Below, piece by piece: positions 14,338-21,325 of a stretch of DNA of 21,682 nucleotides (position 1 is its first letter; every line of letters starts with the position of its first letter). Under the pieces are notes generated by a model. It was not told where the DNA came from. It did not search any database and saw only the letters and a list, made by a program, of their open reading frames with translations. A program made the translations under genes and the position numbers. Source of the DNA: a virus; IMG/VR virus record IMGVR_UViG_3300009074_000040, positions 1 to 21,682 of that record, one strand, 5' to 3'.

Positions 14338-14492
14338 TAGGCTTTCTTGCTTTTGCGCTTAGCTTTTGGCTTTGCAGGTTCATCTAATTTAGGGGAAGGA
14401 TCAAACTTGGCATCTATAACTTTGAAGCCTTGCTTGTTTAGCTCTTTTTTTTCTTCAATGCTGATTGGCATTTTAACGTATTTAATTTGCAT
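14337..14492 (-). CDS. Small basic protein after the capsid gene, 51 aa
   Basis: ATG 14492 has AGAGG five bases upstream and begins after the terminator hairpin. An earlier ATG at 14531 would start inside the hairpin and is rejected. The protein has a short beta start (MQIKYVKMPIS), a helix (IEEKKELNKQGF), the segment KVIDAKFDPSP and a strongly basic tail with eight Lys/Arg in the last twelve residues. Small proteins of this type sit after the capsid gene in many siphophages, but their role is not settled; capsid-interior binding or DNA contact is possible. Its stop overlaps the next start (TAATG). Confidence 0.65.
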   Translation of the reverse strand: MQIKYVKMPISIEEKKELNKQGFKVIDAKFDPSPKLDEPAKPKAKRKSKKA

Positions 14493-14506
14493 ATTAACCT
14501 CTGGAT

Positions 14507-14527
14507 AAAAGGGGTCTTTCGACCCCT
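14507..14527 (-). terminator. Rho-independent terminator with GAAA tetraloop after the capsid gene
   Basis: On the minus strand AGGGGTC-GAAA-GACCCCT forms a 7-bp G/C-rich stem capped by a GNRA tetraloop and followed by TTTTAT. It begins 8 bases after the major capsid stop codon. The genes downstream have no separate promoter that was recognised, so partial read-through is likely. This would leave capsid, scaffold and portal messages in excess over neck and tail messages. Confidence 0.75.
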
Positions 14528-14534
14528 GCATTAA

Positions 14535-15503
14535 TTATACGTCTGCGCTACCTACTAGCAAAGTGCCAAGCGTGTGCTTGTTCTCTGTAACTGCTTTATC
14601 CCAGTTAGTGCCTGTGAATAACTCAGCGTCGGTAGGTGATGCGCCACCGTTCGCAACGTCCCAGCCATAACCTTTAAGCTTAACGCCAAAGGTATAGTCA
14701 GCCTGCCAAGTGGTCTCTATACGCTGGTTGCCGTTCGTGGTTTCCATGTTAGAAACAATATCACTTGAGTTGTCAACGATAATACCACCTGAAGTAACAG
14801 ACAATACCTTGTCTTTGTTTGGCGTACCGGCTTCATACAAAGCAGGGATATCAGAAATAACAACCAACTTACCGAGAATGTCCACAACTTGAACATTGGT
14901 AGATAAGAATAAACGATTGCCATTGGTGATAGCCTCAGCAACTAAGCGATGGTAAACGTCGCCAGTCATAACATCAGCGGCAAGGATCGAACTCATATCA
15001 CCGAACTTACGATGTGAGTTATTTAATCCGCCCTGAGTAACACCGGCAGAGCCAGATACATCGTTAACCAGAGCTGCTACATTCTCAACAGCCGCAACCG
15101 CACAACCTACAGCAGTGTTAAGCTGGTCAGCTAGTAAGGCATCAGCAAAGCCACTAGCAATGGCAGTAATTGCCGCACCTGGGTTTTGTTGTAAGTAAGT
15201 CATTTGAGCAGGCTCAAAGATTACAGGGCCGAAACCACCAGCCACTTTAACGCCAACCATTTCACCTTGAGTTAGTGCTGTTGCTGCTTGCGTAGCGTTA
15301 GCTGCATAACGGTCAACTCGACGCTGTGCGCTTGCTATTTGATTAAAGAAAGATTCTTTTGAGAAATCACCGCGAAAAGTTGCAGCGTTAAGCAAAATTG
15401 AACCACCAGAAGCCGCATTAAACATGTCAATCTTCTGCCCTAGCAACTCGATTGTATTACCTACAATCTCATCGTTGTAAACCTGCATATTAGTTAAAGC
15501 CAT
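14535..15503 (-). CDS. Major capsid protein, 322 aa
   Basis: This protein builds the icosahedral head. The start MALTNMQVYNDEIVGNTIELLGQKIDMFNAASGG and the middle section ITNGNRLFLSTNVQVVDILGKLVVISDIP resemble phage major capsid proteins of the HK97 fold that lack a delta domain. That agrees with a separate scaffold gene just upstream (gap four bases). Length is typical, at about 300-350. It is Ala/Gly/Val-rich with no Cys-linked or catalytic motif. The gene ends in a strong terminator hairpin, as often seen after highly expressed capsid genes. Confidence 0.85.
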   Translation of the reverse strand: MALTNMQVYNDEIVGNTIELLGQKIDMFNAASGGSILLNAATFRGDFSKESFFNQIASAQRRVDRYAANATQAATALTQGEMVGVKVAGGFGPVIFEPAQMTYLQQNPGAAITAIASGFADALLADQLNTAVGCAVAAVENVAALVNDVSGSAGVTQGGLNNSHRKFGDMSSILAADVMTGDVYHRLVAEAITNGNRLFLSTNVQVVDILGKLVVISDIPALYEAGTPNKDKVLSVTSGGIIVDNSSDIVSNMETTNGNQRIETTWQADYTFGVKLKGYGWDVANGGASPTDAELFTGTNWDKAVTENKHTLGTLLVGSADV

Positions 15504-15507
15504 TGTT

Positions 15508-16125
15508 TTAAGTTCCTAATCTAGTATTAATATCGTGTGCCCGTTTCTCTTCCGGCGTCATGTTGTTACCTGAGCCTGAAACGTTTTTAGTGCCTGTAGA
15601 GTCACCTCTGGCGTTGTCGGGCGCTAAGCGCACCGCTTTCCCGTGGTCAGTGTCAGACCACTCTTTAATTGCATCGCTTAGCGGTTTATCCCCAATGACG
15701 ACTTTGCCGTCTACTAGTTGCGCTTGCTGCCTAAAGTACGATGTGACGTACTCGCTATGCAGTGGATTAACACGCGCCTCAGTCAATGCCTCTGAAAGGC
15801 TTGAACCGATTAACATGCTGCGCTCTTTTTGCTCAAATAAACCAACCTTTTCTGATAGCTCGTTTATTTGTTTTGTGTATTTGTCAGTAGTTAAAGCCAA
15901 TGCTTCATCATAATTCTGCTTTGATTCCAATTCCTTTTGCTGCTGCAAGGCCTCCAATGCCGCCAGCTTTTCAACAGCCGATTGGTTTTCGCTGGCTACT
16001 GTTTTGGTCTTAGAGAGCTTTTCTTCAAGTTCGGTTTTCTTGTTTATTAGCCCGCTTGCCAATGCGTTGATTTGATCGATAGCATCATCTGCGGTTAAAT
16101 CTATTTTATCTAGTCCGTTTAACAT
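15508..16125 (-). CDS. Capsid scaffolding protein, 205 aa
   Basis: This protein directs procapsid assembly and is later expelled. Residues about 28-105 are a long charged coiled coil (KKTELEEKLSKTK...LEALQQQKELESK...INELSEKVGLFEQKE). A small folded stretch follows (NPLHSEYVTSYFRQQAQLVDGKVVIGDKPL). After it come a Gly/Ser/Asn linker at about 172-188 and a basic terminal helix (TPEEKRAHDINTRLG) typical of capsid-binding tails of scaffolds. It lies immediately before the capsid gene. An AAGGG ribosome site precedes ATG 16125. Confidence 0.82.
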   Translation of the reverse strand: MLNGLDKIDLTADDAIDQINALASGLINKKTELEEKLSKTKTVASENQSAVEKLAALEALQQQKELESKQNYDEALALTTDKYTKQINELSEKVGLFEQKERSMLIGSSLSEALTEARVNPLHSEYVTSYFRQQAQLVDGKVVIGDKPLSDAIKEWSDTDHGKAVRLAPDNARGDSTGTKNVSGSGNNMTPEEKRAHDINTRLGT

Positions 16126-16147
16126 GTTAAACCCTTGGGGTAAGTTG

Positions 16148-16160
16148 AGCGCTTAGCGCT
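16148..16160. promoter_or_regulatory. Operator-like palindromic repeat AGCGCT-T-AGCGCT
   Basis: Two copies of the self-complementary hexamer AGCGCT separated by one base lie between the scaffold start and the candidate promoter at 16176. The site would fall in the 5' leader of the scaffold-capsid message, or upstream of the plus-strand cassette. It could be a repressor site or a small hairpin. Confidence 0.35.
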
Positions 16161-16175
16161 AATATTTAGTTTACT

Positions 16176-16184
16176 ATTTTATCA
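16176..16184 (-). promoter_or_regulatory. Candidate extended -10 promoter for the scaffold-capsid genes
   Basis: Read on the minus strand the site is TGATAAAAT, differing by one base from the lysis-cassette promoter core at 2063-2071. It is about 50 bases upstream of the scaffold ATG, in the only sizeable minus-strand intergenic gap of the head module. No clear -35 is present. A promoter is expected here because the minor head gene and scaffold gene are separated by the opposite-strand cassette. Confidence 0.35.
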
Positions 16185-16185
16185 T

Positions 16186-16231
16186 TATGGGCTAGGCTCT
16201 TACATATGGGCGATTTGCCTATGCTTATGGG
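16186..16231 (+). repeat. Three direct repeats of TATGGG about 20 bp apart
   Basis: TATGGG occurs at 16186-16191, 16205-16210 and 16226-16231, with start-to-start distances of 19 and 21 bases, close to two helical turns. The first two copies continue as TATGGGC. All lie between the candidate scaffold promoter and the first gene of the plus-strand cassette, and the third copy supplies the GGGG ribosome site of that gene. Same-face spacing suggests binding by an oligomeric regulator. Confidence 0.45.
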
Positions 16232-16238
16232 GTAGAAA

Positions 16239-16403
16239 ATGAAGTGTAAATTCACAGAGATAATCCACGGCAAAGGCTGGACGGTGTGGGATGCCTGCAA
16301 GCATTGGGGTATTCGGTATGACGTATGGCGCAGGAAGTGCCGTAATACTAAGTTAGAGGCTCAGCTATTGAGCATGTGTAAAGGTTTGGAGGATAGAAAA
16401 TGA
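16239..16403 (+). CDS. Basic Trp-rich small protein, 54 aa (moron cassette gene 1)
   Basis: ATG 16239 follows GGGG six bases upstream; the TGA at 16401-16403 overlaps the next gene's start as ATGA. The protein is basic and contains four Trp and four Cys. The segment GWTVWDACKHWGIRYDVWRRKC (about residues 13-34) has the spacing of a helix-turn-helix: a helix with WDACKHWGI, a turn, and a helix with DVWRRK. A small DNA-binding regulator, perhaps of the repeats upstream, is a reasonable guess. No named family is claimed. The opposite strand has no competing gene with a ribosome site here. Confidence 0.6.
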   Translation: MKCKFTEIIHGKGWTVWDACKHWGIRYDVWRRKCRNTKLEAQLLSMCKGLEDRK

Positions 16404-16777
16404 ATAGTTTTGAATTGAGATGCCCGCCAAAGGATATTTGTTTCCAAGAGTGGGGTTTTGATTGGAGCGAGGAGGAAGAGTTAGCGGTGTTCGAATTTAT
16501 AGTTTCTATTGGGCTTGATTTCGACTTACCATTTAAATCTAAAAACCCTCTAGACTTACAAATAGACCTTGGTATTTTTGAGGACGGCTCAGAAAAAAAC
16601 CCATCTTTAACTATCAACATGTCGGATTTCATTCTTTATGAAATTGAAAACGTTGATAACATTGGCGGCGATTTATCAAAATTAAAAGCGATAAGGAGTG
16701 AGTTGGCTATGCTAGTTGATAAGATAGACTCAAACATAGTAAGGCTTGATGAAGAATGGGGGGATCCAAACGAATAG
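16400..16777 (+). CDS. Highly acidic protein, 125 aa (moron cassette gene 2)
   Basis: The gene has a near-perfect GGAGG at 16388-16392, seven bases before the ATG, and is translationally coupled to gene 1 (ATGA). Of 125 residues, 29 are Asp/Glu and about 10 are Lys/Arg, giving a net charge near -19. Acidic residues are spread along the chain: WSEEEELAVFEFI, LDFDLPF, LQIDLGIFEDGSE and LVDKID...RLDEEWGDPNE. The last third is helical. Small, very acidic phage proteins are often inhibitors that mimic DNA (anti-restriction or anti-CRISPR), but no known inhibitor was recognised, so this is a hypothesis. It could also be a simple protein-protein adaptor. Confidence 0.65.
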   Translation: MNSFELRCPPKDICFQEWGFDWSEEEELAVFEFIVSIGLDFDLPFKSKNPLDLQIDLGIFEDGSEKNPSLTINMSDFILYEIENVDNIGGDLSKLKAIRSELAMLVDKIDSNIVRLDEEWGDPNE

Positions 16778-16904
16778 TTTAATGATCGTATTAATATCAA
16801 TATTTGTATTTTTATTAATGCGCGAAGTTTTATGTTGGTATTTTAAAATAAATGCGAGGCTTGATGTTAGTAAAAAGATACTTGCTGAGCTAGAAAAATG
16901 GTAA
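16749..16904 (+). CDS. Single-TM small membrane protein, 51 aa (moron cassette gene 3)
   Basis: The gene overlaps gene 2 by 29 bases. ATG 16749 has AAGG four bases ahead. An internal ATG at 16782 would give 40 residues but has no ribosome site nearby. The first about 11 residues are polar. A hydrophobic segment follows (LMIVLISIFVFLLM), then REVLCWYFKINARLDVSKKILAELEKW, a W/Y-anchored helix with an amphipathic tail. The layout is a one-pass membrane protein with a cytoplasmic coiled tail, as seen in exclusion and anti-holin peptides. No family name is claimed. Confidence 0.5.
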   Translation: MKNGGIQTNSLMIVLISIFVFLLMREVLCWYFKINARLDVSKKILAELEKW

Positions 16905-17002
16905 AGGATGGATCTATTAAACCATACCGCATTATTAAGACAACAAAGCGGTACACGCAAAAAAGCCATTACAAGTTATTGGAATTCCTAGCCAAAAACT
17001 AA
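16898..17002 (+). CDS. Basic 34-aa peptide (moron cassette gene 4)
   Basis: ATG 16898 overlaps the stop of gene 3 by seven bases, and the TAA ends four bases into the 3' end of the convergent minor head gene. The peptide is basic, with Lys/Arg/His making up about a third (SIKPYRIIKTTKRYTQKSHYKL), and ends in a short amphipathic helix LLEFLAKN. The ribosome site is weak (GAG eight bases upstream), so coupling to gene 3 is likely. Its short length means chance occurrence cannot be excluded; the exact packing between neighbours is the main support. Confidence 0.4.
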   Translation: MVKDGSIKPYRIIKTTKRYTQKSHYKLLEFLAKN

Positions 17003-18099
17003 CCACCCCCAGACCTATCAAAAGCTAGCTGTAGCGACTGCTTTTCTCGCAATACATCAAGCGGTATCGGCTGAAACAATTCATCTAGTGTGAGCTTTTT
17101 GAATCTATCAGCCGTTAACCCGCCATCGAGAAACAACTTGCCGCGCTCCTTGCCTAGTACGTCCATAACAAAAGCCCTTCCCTTTGCGCCTTGCTCGCCT
17201 TGCTCTTTTAGCCATCCGTAGTAAGTGGTATCAGCATTAACTTGTTGTCCGCCCTCAACGCCTCGTGACGCCCTTGTATTTACGCTATCGTCTAATCTAT
17301 AACGTTCATCAAGCACTGGGGCTGTGGAGCTTCTACAGTTAGGATGCGCGGGAGGGTATTGCTTATTCTTGTCGCTATTCTTAAATATCTTTCCGTCTAA
17401 GCCTTTACACGTTGAGCTTGTGCGGCTATCTAATGTCGATATCCACTCGTACCCTTTAACCAAGTCGTCGTTATCGTCAAACGTTGCTTGCCTAGCTAAA
17501 TTACTTGTGTGGTTGGTAGCCGTTCTGACCATTGTTTTAATTGAGCTACGCACCTGGTTATCTAAGTAGCCGCCTTTGCCAGCAATATCTTGCGTAATCT
17601 GGTTATTGGTACGGCCTAAAATAAAGCCTGTCCGAATAATATCCTCAACCTTTTTAATTTGGTTAGCTTCCCAGCCTTTAACAAAAGAACCCAACATTGC
17701 TACGCCATTGCCATCAGGGAACACCAAAGGCGTGCTATTAACTGCTGCTGCTATTTGTCCAGCGCTAGGCACTGTCAAACTTACCGCTGTAGATTCAACT
17801 GCTGAGTTTAAACTAGCAACCTGCCAATTGGCCTCATCACCGCCAAACTCCTTGAGCTGTTTCATTAGGATATCGCTGGTGTATTCACCATAAACAGCTA
17901 TAGAAGCCTTGCGATAATCGGCCAGCATTCTGTTAATGCGTCTAATGTCTTTTGTCTCAGTCGGGAAATCTATCAGCGCAAGTTTTAATTCGCGCTGCAG
18001 TCTTTTCAGGTAAGGATCGAATAGGTTAGCCAAATATCCCGCATAACGTTGAACATATACAGCATGACGTGATGCTTGCTGTATGGTTAGGTCGGTCAT
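16999..18099 (-). CDS. Minor head protein, MuF / SPP1 gp7 type, 366 aa
   Basis: This protein is carried in the procapsid with the portal and helps head morphogenesis or DNA entry. The C-terminal core of the Phage_Mu_F family is visible at residues about 217-257: YEWISTLDSRTSSTC, then CxGLDGKIF and PPAHPNCRS, with paired Cys and His likely to bind metal. The helical N-terminal 200 residues are usual. No toxin or ADP-ribosyltransferase domain is fused, since the protein ends about 110 residues after the core. The start overlaps the portal stop by four bases (ATGA). Confidence 0.88.
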   Translation of the reverse strand: MTDLTIQQASRHAVYVQRYAGYLANLFDPYLKRLQRELKLALIDFPTETKDIRRINRMLADYRKASIAVYGEYTSDILMKQLKEFGGDEANWQVASLNSAVESTAVSLTVPSAGQIAAAVNSTPLVFPDGNGVAMLGSFVKGWEANQIKKVEDIIRTGFILGRTNNQITQDIAGKGGYLDNQVRSSIKTMVRTATNHTSNLARQATFDDNDDLVKGYEWISTLDSRTSSTCKGLDGKIFKNSDKNKQYPPAHPNCRSSTAPVLDERYRLDDSVNTRASRGVEGGQQVNADTTYYGWLKEQGEQGAKGRAFVMDVLGKERGKLFLDGGLTADRFKKLTLDELFQPIPLDVLREKQSLQLAFDRSGGG

Positions 18100-19529
18100 T
18101 CTGGCAATTCACCCATGCCAGTATTAGCATTACCAATCAACGCCTGTTCATCTTCTGCGGTGCGCTCAGTGCTGGCTATCTCACCACGTTGTAAATTCTC
18201 GTAGAAAGTATCGTAACTGATAGCGCCCGATTGCCATGTAGCAAGTAAGGCCGTTAAGTCTTGGGCGCTCATACCAGTTGGATTGTAATCAGTGTTTAGT
18301 GAATAAACGGCCTCTTCTGAGCTTCCCATCCACATAATAGCGAAGTTGATTGCCTTGGTTAGCGCCTCGCTTACTGTGATAGCCACGTTAGCGGTTGTTG
18401 AGTTTTGTGCAACTTGGTCTAGGCTTTTCGCTTCCGCGCTCTCTGCGCCACTCTGACGAGGTTTTAACGCTTCCGCACCTAATGCCGCCATTCGCTGCTC
18501 ATCGTCTTGTAGAGATATGCGTAATGCGTCACTGTTGCCGTCTGGTTGTAATATTCCAAACGTTGCATCGCTGGAAACATTCGACCATTTGACGCCGTTA
18601 CCCATGAGCATGTTTTGCCCTTGTTGCGCACCTGTTTCGTACCAGATAATAAATGAGCTAAAATGGTTTTTACTGTTGTAATCAGCACTAACCTGGTAAT
18701 GATGAAAATTCATATCAACTAGGTCATTCAATACGCTTTTATTCTCTGCGCCAACTTCGATAAAGTAAAACGGTATTTCGTCCGACATGTTGCCGTTGAT
18801 GATAACAGGCATTACTTCCTCGACTAATGCGCCACCATCATTGTATAGCGACTGGTGATATACGCCGTCGATTAGCTCTAATACCCTGTACTGGTCTTCG
18901 CATTCAACCTTAAAGCCTTTACGCTTTGTAACCTGCTCTTTTAGGACGACCAAAGACAACTTCTCGACATTGTTGATTACTTCATAATCCCAATTAATAA
19001 TTGACTCGTATTTATAATGCAGGATTTTAGGACGTAGATTACTCATCTCAACGTCTAGCTGGCTAGCGCCTTGCGGCGTTGATGGTCTTGCGACTAACAA
19101 ACCAGAGCGGGGCGCAATGAATGCCTCGGTTGATGCCTTTTTAGCTAATGACCTAAGCGTATTACCCTTGCTGTCTGCGTTTTCTTTTAAGTAATCAACG
19201 ATTGCAGGTAATTCGCAAACAGCCTCTTTAGAGAATATTAAACCTACCAAACCGTCTGCCGTTCTGCCAGTTGCACCATAAAAAGAGGCTAGCGCTTTAT
19301 ACTTGGTATAAGCTGCTTGACCCTCAAGTGTTAAACCTGATTGCTGATTAATAATGGTCATGCCGTTCTGGTCGTCGTATGACGTATCGCAGCACATTGA
19401 TGCTAATGGTGGTAAGAACTTAACGCCTGCGCGTTTGACTTCACGCTCACCGGCCACCGCTGCGCGGTTACGCTCAACGTCTGGTAGGTAGTGAGTGTAT
19501 TCTTCTCTAGGTTCTGTTACTTGGGTCAT
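18096..19529 (-). CDS. Portal protein, DUF4055 family, 477 aa
   Basis: This is the dodecameric ring at the head vertex through which DNA is packaged. The motifs YTKYKALASFYGATGRTADGLVGLIFSKEA (about residues 74-103), APRSGLLVARPS, ILHYKYESIINWDYEV, the central helix DLVDMNFHHYQVSADYNSKNHFSS and the late ESAEAKSLDQVAQNSTTANVA wing/stem segment identify the DUF4055 portal-like family. Length is typical. It sits between TerL and the MuF-type gene, the standard order. An AAGG ribosome site lies eight bases before ATG 19529. Confidence 0.85.
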   Translation of the reverse strand: MTQVTEPREEYTHYLPDVERNRAAVAGEREVKRAGVKFLPPLASMCCDTSYDDQNGMTIINQQSGLTLEGQAAYTKYKALASFYGATGRTADGLVGLIFSKEAVCELPAIVDYLKENADSKGNTLRSLAKKASTEAFIAPRSGLLVARPSTPQGASQLDVEMSNLRPKILHYKYESIINWDYEVINNVEKLSLVVLKEQVTKRKGFKVECEDQYRVLELIDGVYHQSLYNDGGALVEEVMPVIINGNMSDEIPFYFIEVGAENKSVLNDLVDMNFHHYQVSADYNSKNHFSSFIIWYETGAQQGQNMLMGNGVKWSNVSSDATFGILQPDGNSDALRISLQDDEQRMAALGAEALKPRQSGAESAEAKSLDQVAQNSTTANVAITVSEALTKAINFAIMWMGSSEEAVYSLNTDYNPTGMSAQDLTALLATWQSGAISYDTFYENLQRGEIASTERTAEDEQALIGNANTGMGELPE

Positions 19530-19580
19530 TATTAAGCCTTTGGATTATAAGTTTATCGGCTTAACCGAATTATTTTGACA

Positions 19581-20822
19581 TTATACTATCATTCGTGTTG
19601 CGTTGGTAGCTGGCTTGGTAACTGGGTATTTATAGTGTATTAGATAGCCGCTTGCGTCGTTTGTGTGGTCGTTTCCTGCTGATTTATCTGGCTCGCCTGC
19701 GTTATTATATACTTGCTGCTCTAAGTTTGCAGCATGTGTTGCGCATCGCTTGACGTTTACAAAGTGCAGTTGTTTAGTAAAGCTATTATTCATTGCCAAT
19801 ATTCTATCTTTAACAAATGGGTTCTTGTTCTTTGCAAACACTTGAAAACCTGCCTGCCTTAACAATTGGATTGATGATTCTGAAGCACCTTGCGCGTTTC
19901 TGTTTTTGCCGCTTGCATCTGGATATATGTTTATTTGACATTGCTGATACCTCTCTTGTATTGAGTTGATCATGCTTGGCGTATCATACCCGCCTGTTAT
20001 CTCGTCAATGTCATAACATATCCCTTTCCTGATAACCGCAATAACTGCGCTCATATTGCAGACGTTGAAATCCATACCTATATGAAGTGACTCGCGCCCA
20101 TCCCATGTTGCATCAGTATTATTTCCCACTCTGTCAAATTCAGTGTAAACAGTTCCACTCGTAAGGTTTACAAACTCGCCCTGGATATAAGCGTTTATTA
20201 GTTCGCCAGGGTAAGTTTCTTTTAGCGTATCAATGTAATCATCAGGTAAGTATTTCTCATTTTCGTATGTTGAAGCCTGCACCATTGAATAAGATTTAGT
20301 AGGGTCTTTTTTAAACTTAGAATATACGAACAGAAAACCCTCTGGGGTAGTTGTTACTCCAATACCGTTCTCTACTCCATCAATTTTAAGTCTTAGTCTT
20401 GCTACTATCTTATTCCATGCTTTGCTTGCTTTATCTTTATTTAGAACGTCAATTTCATCAACTAGCGCTCTTGATATTTTAAAGCCAACTATTGATTGCG
20501 GGTTATCCATAGACCGACAGATAACAGTGCCATAATAAAACCCATTCCTATAAACATGCACCTCTTTGTTGGCCTCGCGCACAATAACGGTATAGCCAAG
20601 CATGTGGGCGGCCTCTTCAAATGTAGGATAAAATATATCTCTCATTGAAGGAAAGCTTATTCCAAAGTACCCCTGCTTTGTACCTGGATGCTTGCCGAAG
20701 AAATTAAGCAGGTCAATGCATCCAATAAATGTTTTTCCTGAGCCGAACCCGCCAACATAAGCCCTATATTTTGTATTCAGCCCGTTCAGGAATATATTTT
20801 GAGGGGCGCTAAGGATTGGCAT
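19581..20822 (-). CDS. Terminase large subunit, 413 aa
   Basis: This is the packaging motor ATPase and nuclease. Walker A GGFGSGKT is at residues 24-31 and Walker B ALVDEID at 119-125 (D122, E123). The C-terminal RNase-H-like nuclease has its Asp residues in GMDFN (about 250), YPDASG (about 300) and the terminal NDHTNDASGY (D385 and D389). At 413 residues it is compact but complete. The start lies inside the TerS gene with a 14-base overlap, implying coupled translation. A 51-base gap with a weak hairpin (TCGG/CCGA) separates it from the portal gene. Confidence 0.92.
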   Translation of the reverse strand: MPILSAPQNIFLNGLNTKYRAYVGGFGSGKTFIGCIDLLNFFGKHPGTKQGYFGISFPSMRDIFYPTFEEAAHMLGYTVIVREANKEVHVYRNGFYYGTVICRSMDNPQSIVGFKISRALVDEIDVLNKDKASKAWNKIVARLRLKIDGVENGIGVTTTPEGFLFVYSKFKKDPTKSYSMVQASTYENEKYLPDDYIDTLKETYPGELINAYIQGEFVNLTSGTVYTEFDRVGNNTDATWDGRESLHIGMDFNVCNMSAVIAVIRKGICYDIDEITGGYDTPSMINSIQERYQQCQINIYPDASGKNRNAQGASESSIQLLRQAGFQVFAKNKNPFVKDRILAMNNSFTKQLHFVNVKRCATHAANLEQQVYNNAGEPDKSAGNDHTNDASGYLIHYKYPVTKPATNATRMIV

Positions 20823-21279
20823 TTGTTGTCTTTATTTCACCTACTGGATCTGATACTTCAAAGTTGATTGTTAGTGGCTGCGCTTCTCCGCCGTCTTTAT
20901 TGTCTTCTTTTGGTTTGTAGCGCTTAGCTGCTAACCTTTCTGCATCCCACTCTATCGCCCTTATCTGCTCTTTGACGAGAGTAACCCACACATTACCGTT
21001 TACGCCTTCTGGTAATTCTTTAATATCATTAAATGCTTCACTTATTAACTCATGTCTTTCTTCCGCCTTTAGGTGCGTTCTAAATTGAAGTGCCTGTGCA
21101 TATTGGTATGAAAACTCAGCGTTTTTTGATAGCCAAGTATTAACAGTTGCCCTAGGTGGCATGTTATCCATTGAGCATATCTTGTGTACAGATAAGCCTG
21201 ACATTATAGACTCGCATAAGTCATCAGCTATTTTTTGAGTGAACTTAGTTGGTCTACCGACGGTCTTTGGCTTAGCCAT
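20809..21279 (-). CDS. Terminase small subunit, Sf6-gp1-like, 156 aa
   Basis: This subunit recognises the packaging site on phage DNA and regulates TerL. The N-terminal VGRPTKFTQKIADDLCESIMSGLSVHKICSMDNMPPRATVNTWL segment is the helix-turn-helix DNA-binding domain of the family. It is followed by an oligomerisation helix pair (HLKAEERHELISEAF; WVTLVKEQIRAIEWDAERL) ending AAKRYKPK, where family members have a similar A-x-x-x-x-P-K/Y motif. The C-terminal about 35 residues are acidic and flexible, typical for TerL contact. An AGGGG ribosome site precedes ATG 21279. Confidence 0.88.
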   Translation of the reverse strand: MAKPKTVGRPTKFTQKIADDLCESIMSGLSVHKICSMDNMPPRATVNTWLSKNAEFSYQYAQALQFRTHLKAEERHELISEAFNDIKELPEGVNGNVWVTLVKEQIRAIEWDAERLAAKRYKPKEDNKDGGEAQPLTINFEVSDPVGEIKTTNANP

Positions 21280-21298
21280 GTAATCCCCTTTAGAGATT

Positions 21299-21318
21299 AA
21301 CCGCCTTTTACAGCGGTT
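21299..21318. terminator. Hairpin in the gap before the terminase genes
   Basis: AACCGC (21299-21304) and GCGGTT (21313-21318) pair across an 8-base loop just after the stop codon of the upstream structural gene. On the minus strand no T run follows, so it would be a poor intrinsic terminator. It may be an attenuator or a TerS-binding feature near the packaging genes. Confidence 0.3.
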
Positions 21319-21325
21319 TTAGTTG

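Noticed and set aside
15560-15913. A 117-codon plus-strand frame opposite the scaffold gene
   Set aside because: The scaffold is clear on the minus strand and this frame has Ser/Pro-rich antisense composition.
16348-16969. Two minus-strand frames (16348-16632 and 16730-16969) in the moron region
   Set aside because: The plus strand has a GGAGG site, overlapping coupled starts and protein-like composition; the minus frames have no ribosome sites and overlap several plus genes.
16999-18099. Possible toxin fusion on the MuF-type protein
   Set aside because: The protein ends about 110 residues after the metal-binding core and shows no effector domain.
19544-19549. TATAAT on the minus strand ahead of the portal gene
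   Set aside because: A transcript starting from it would begin at or in the portal ribosome site, and there is no -35 or extended -10 element.
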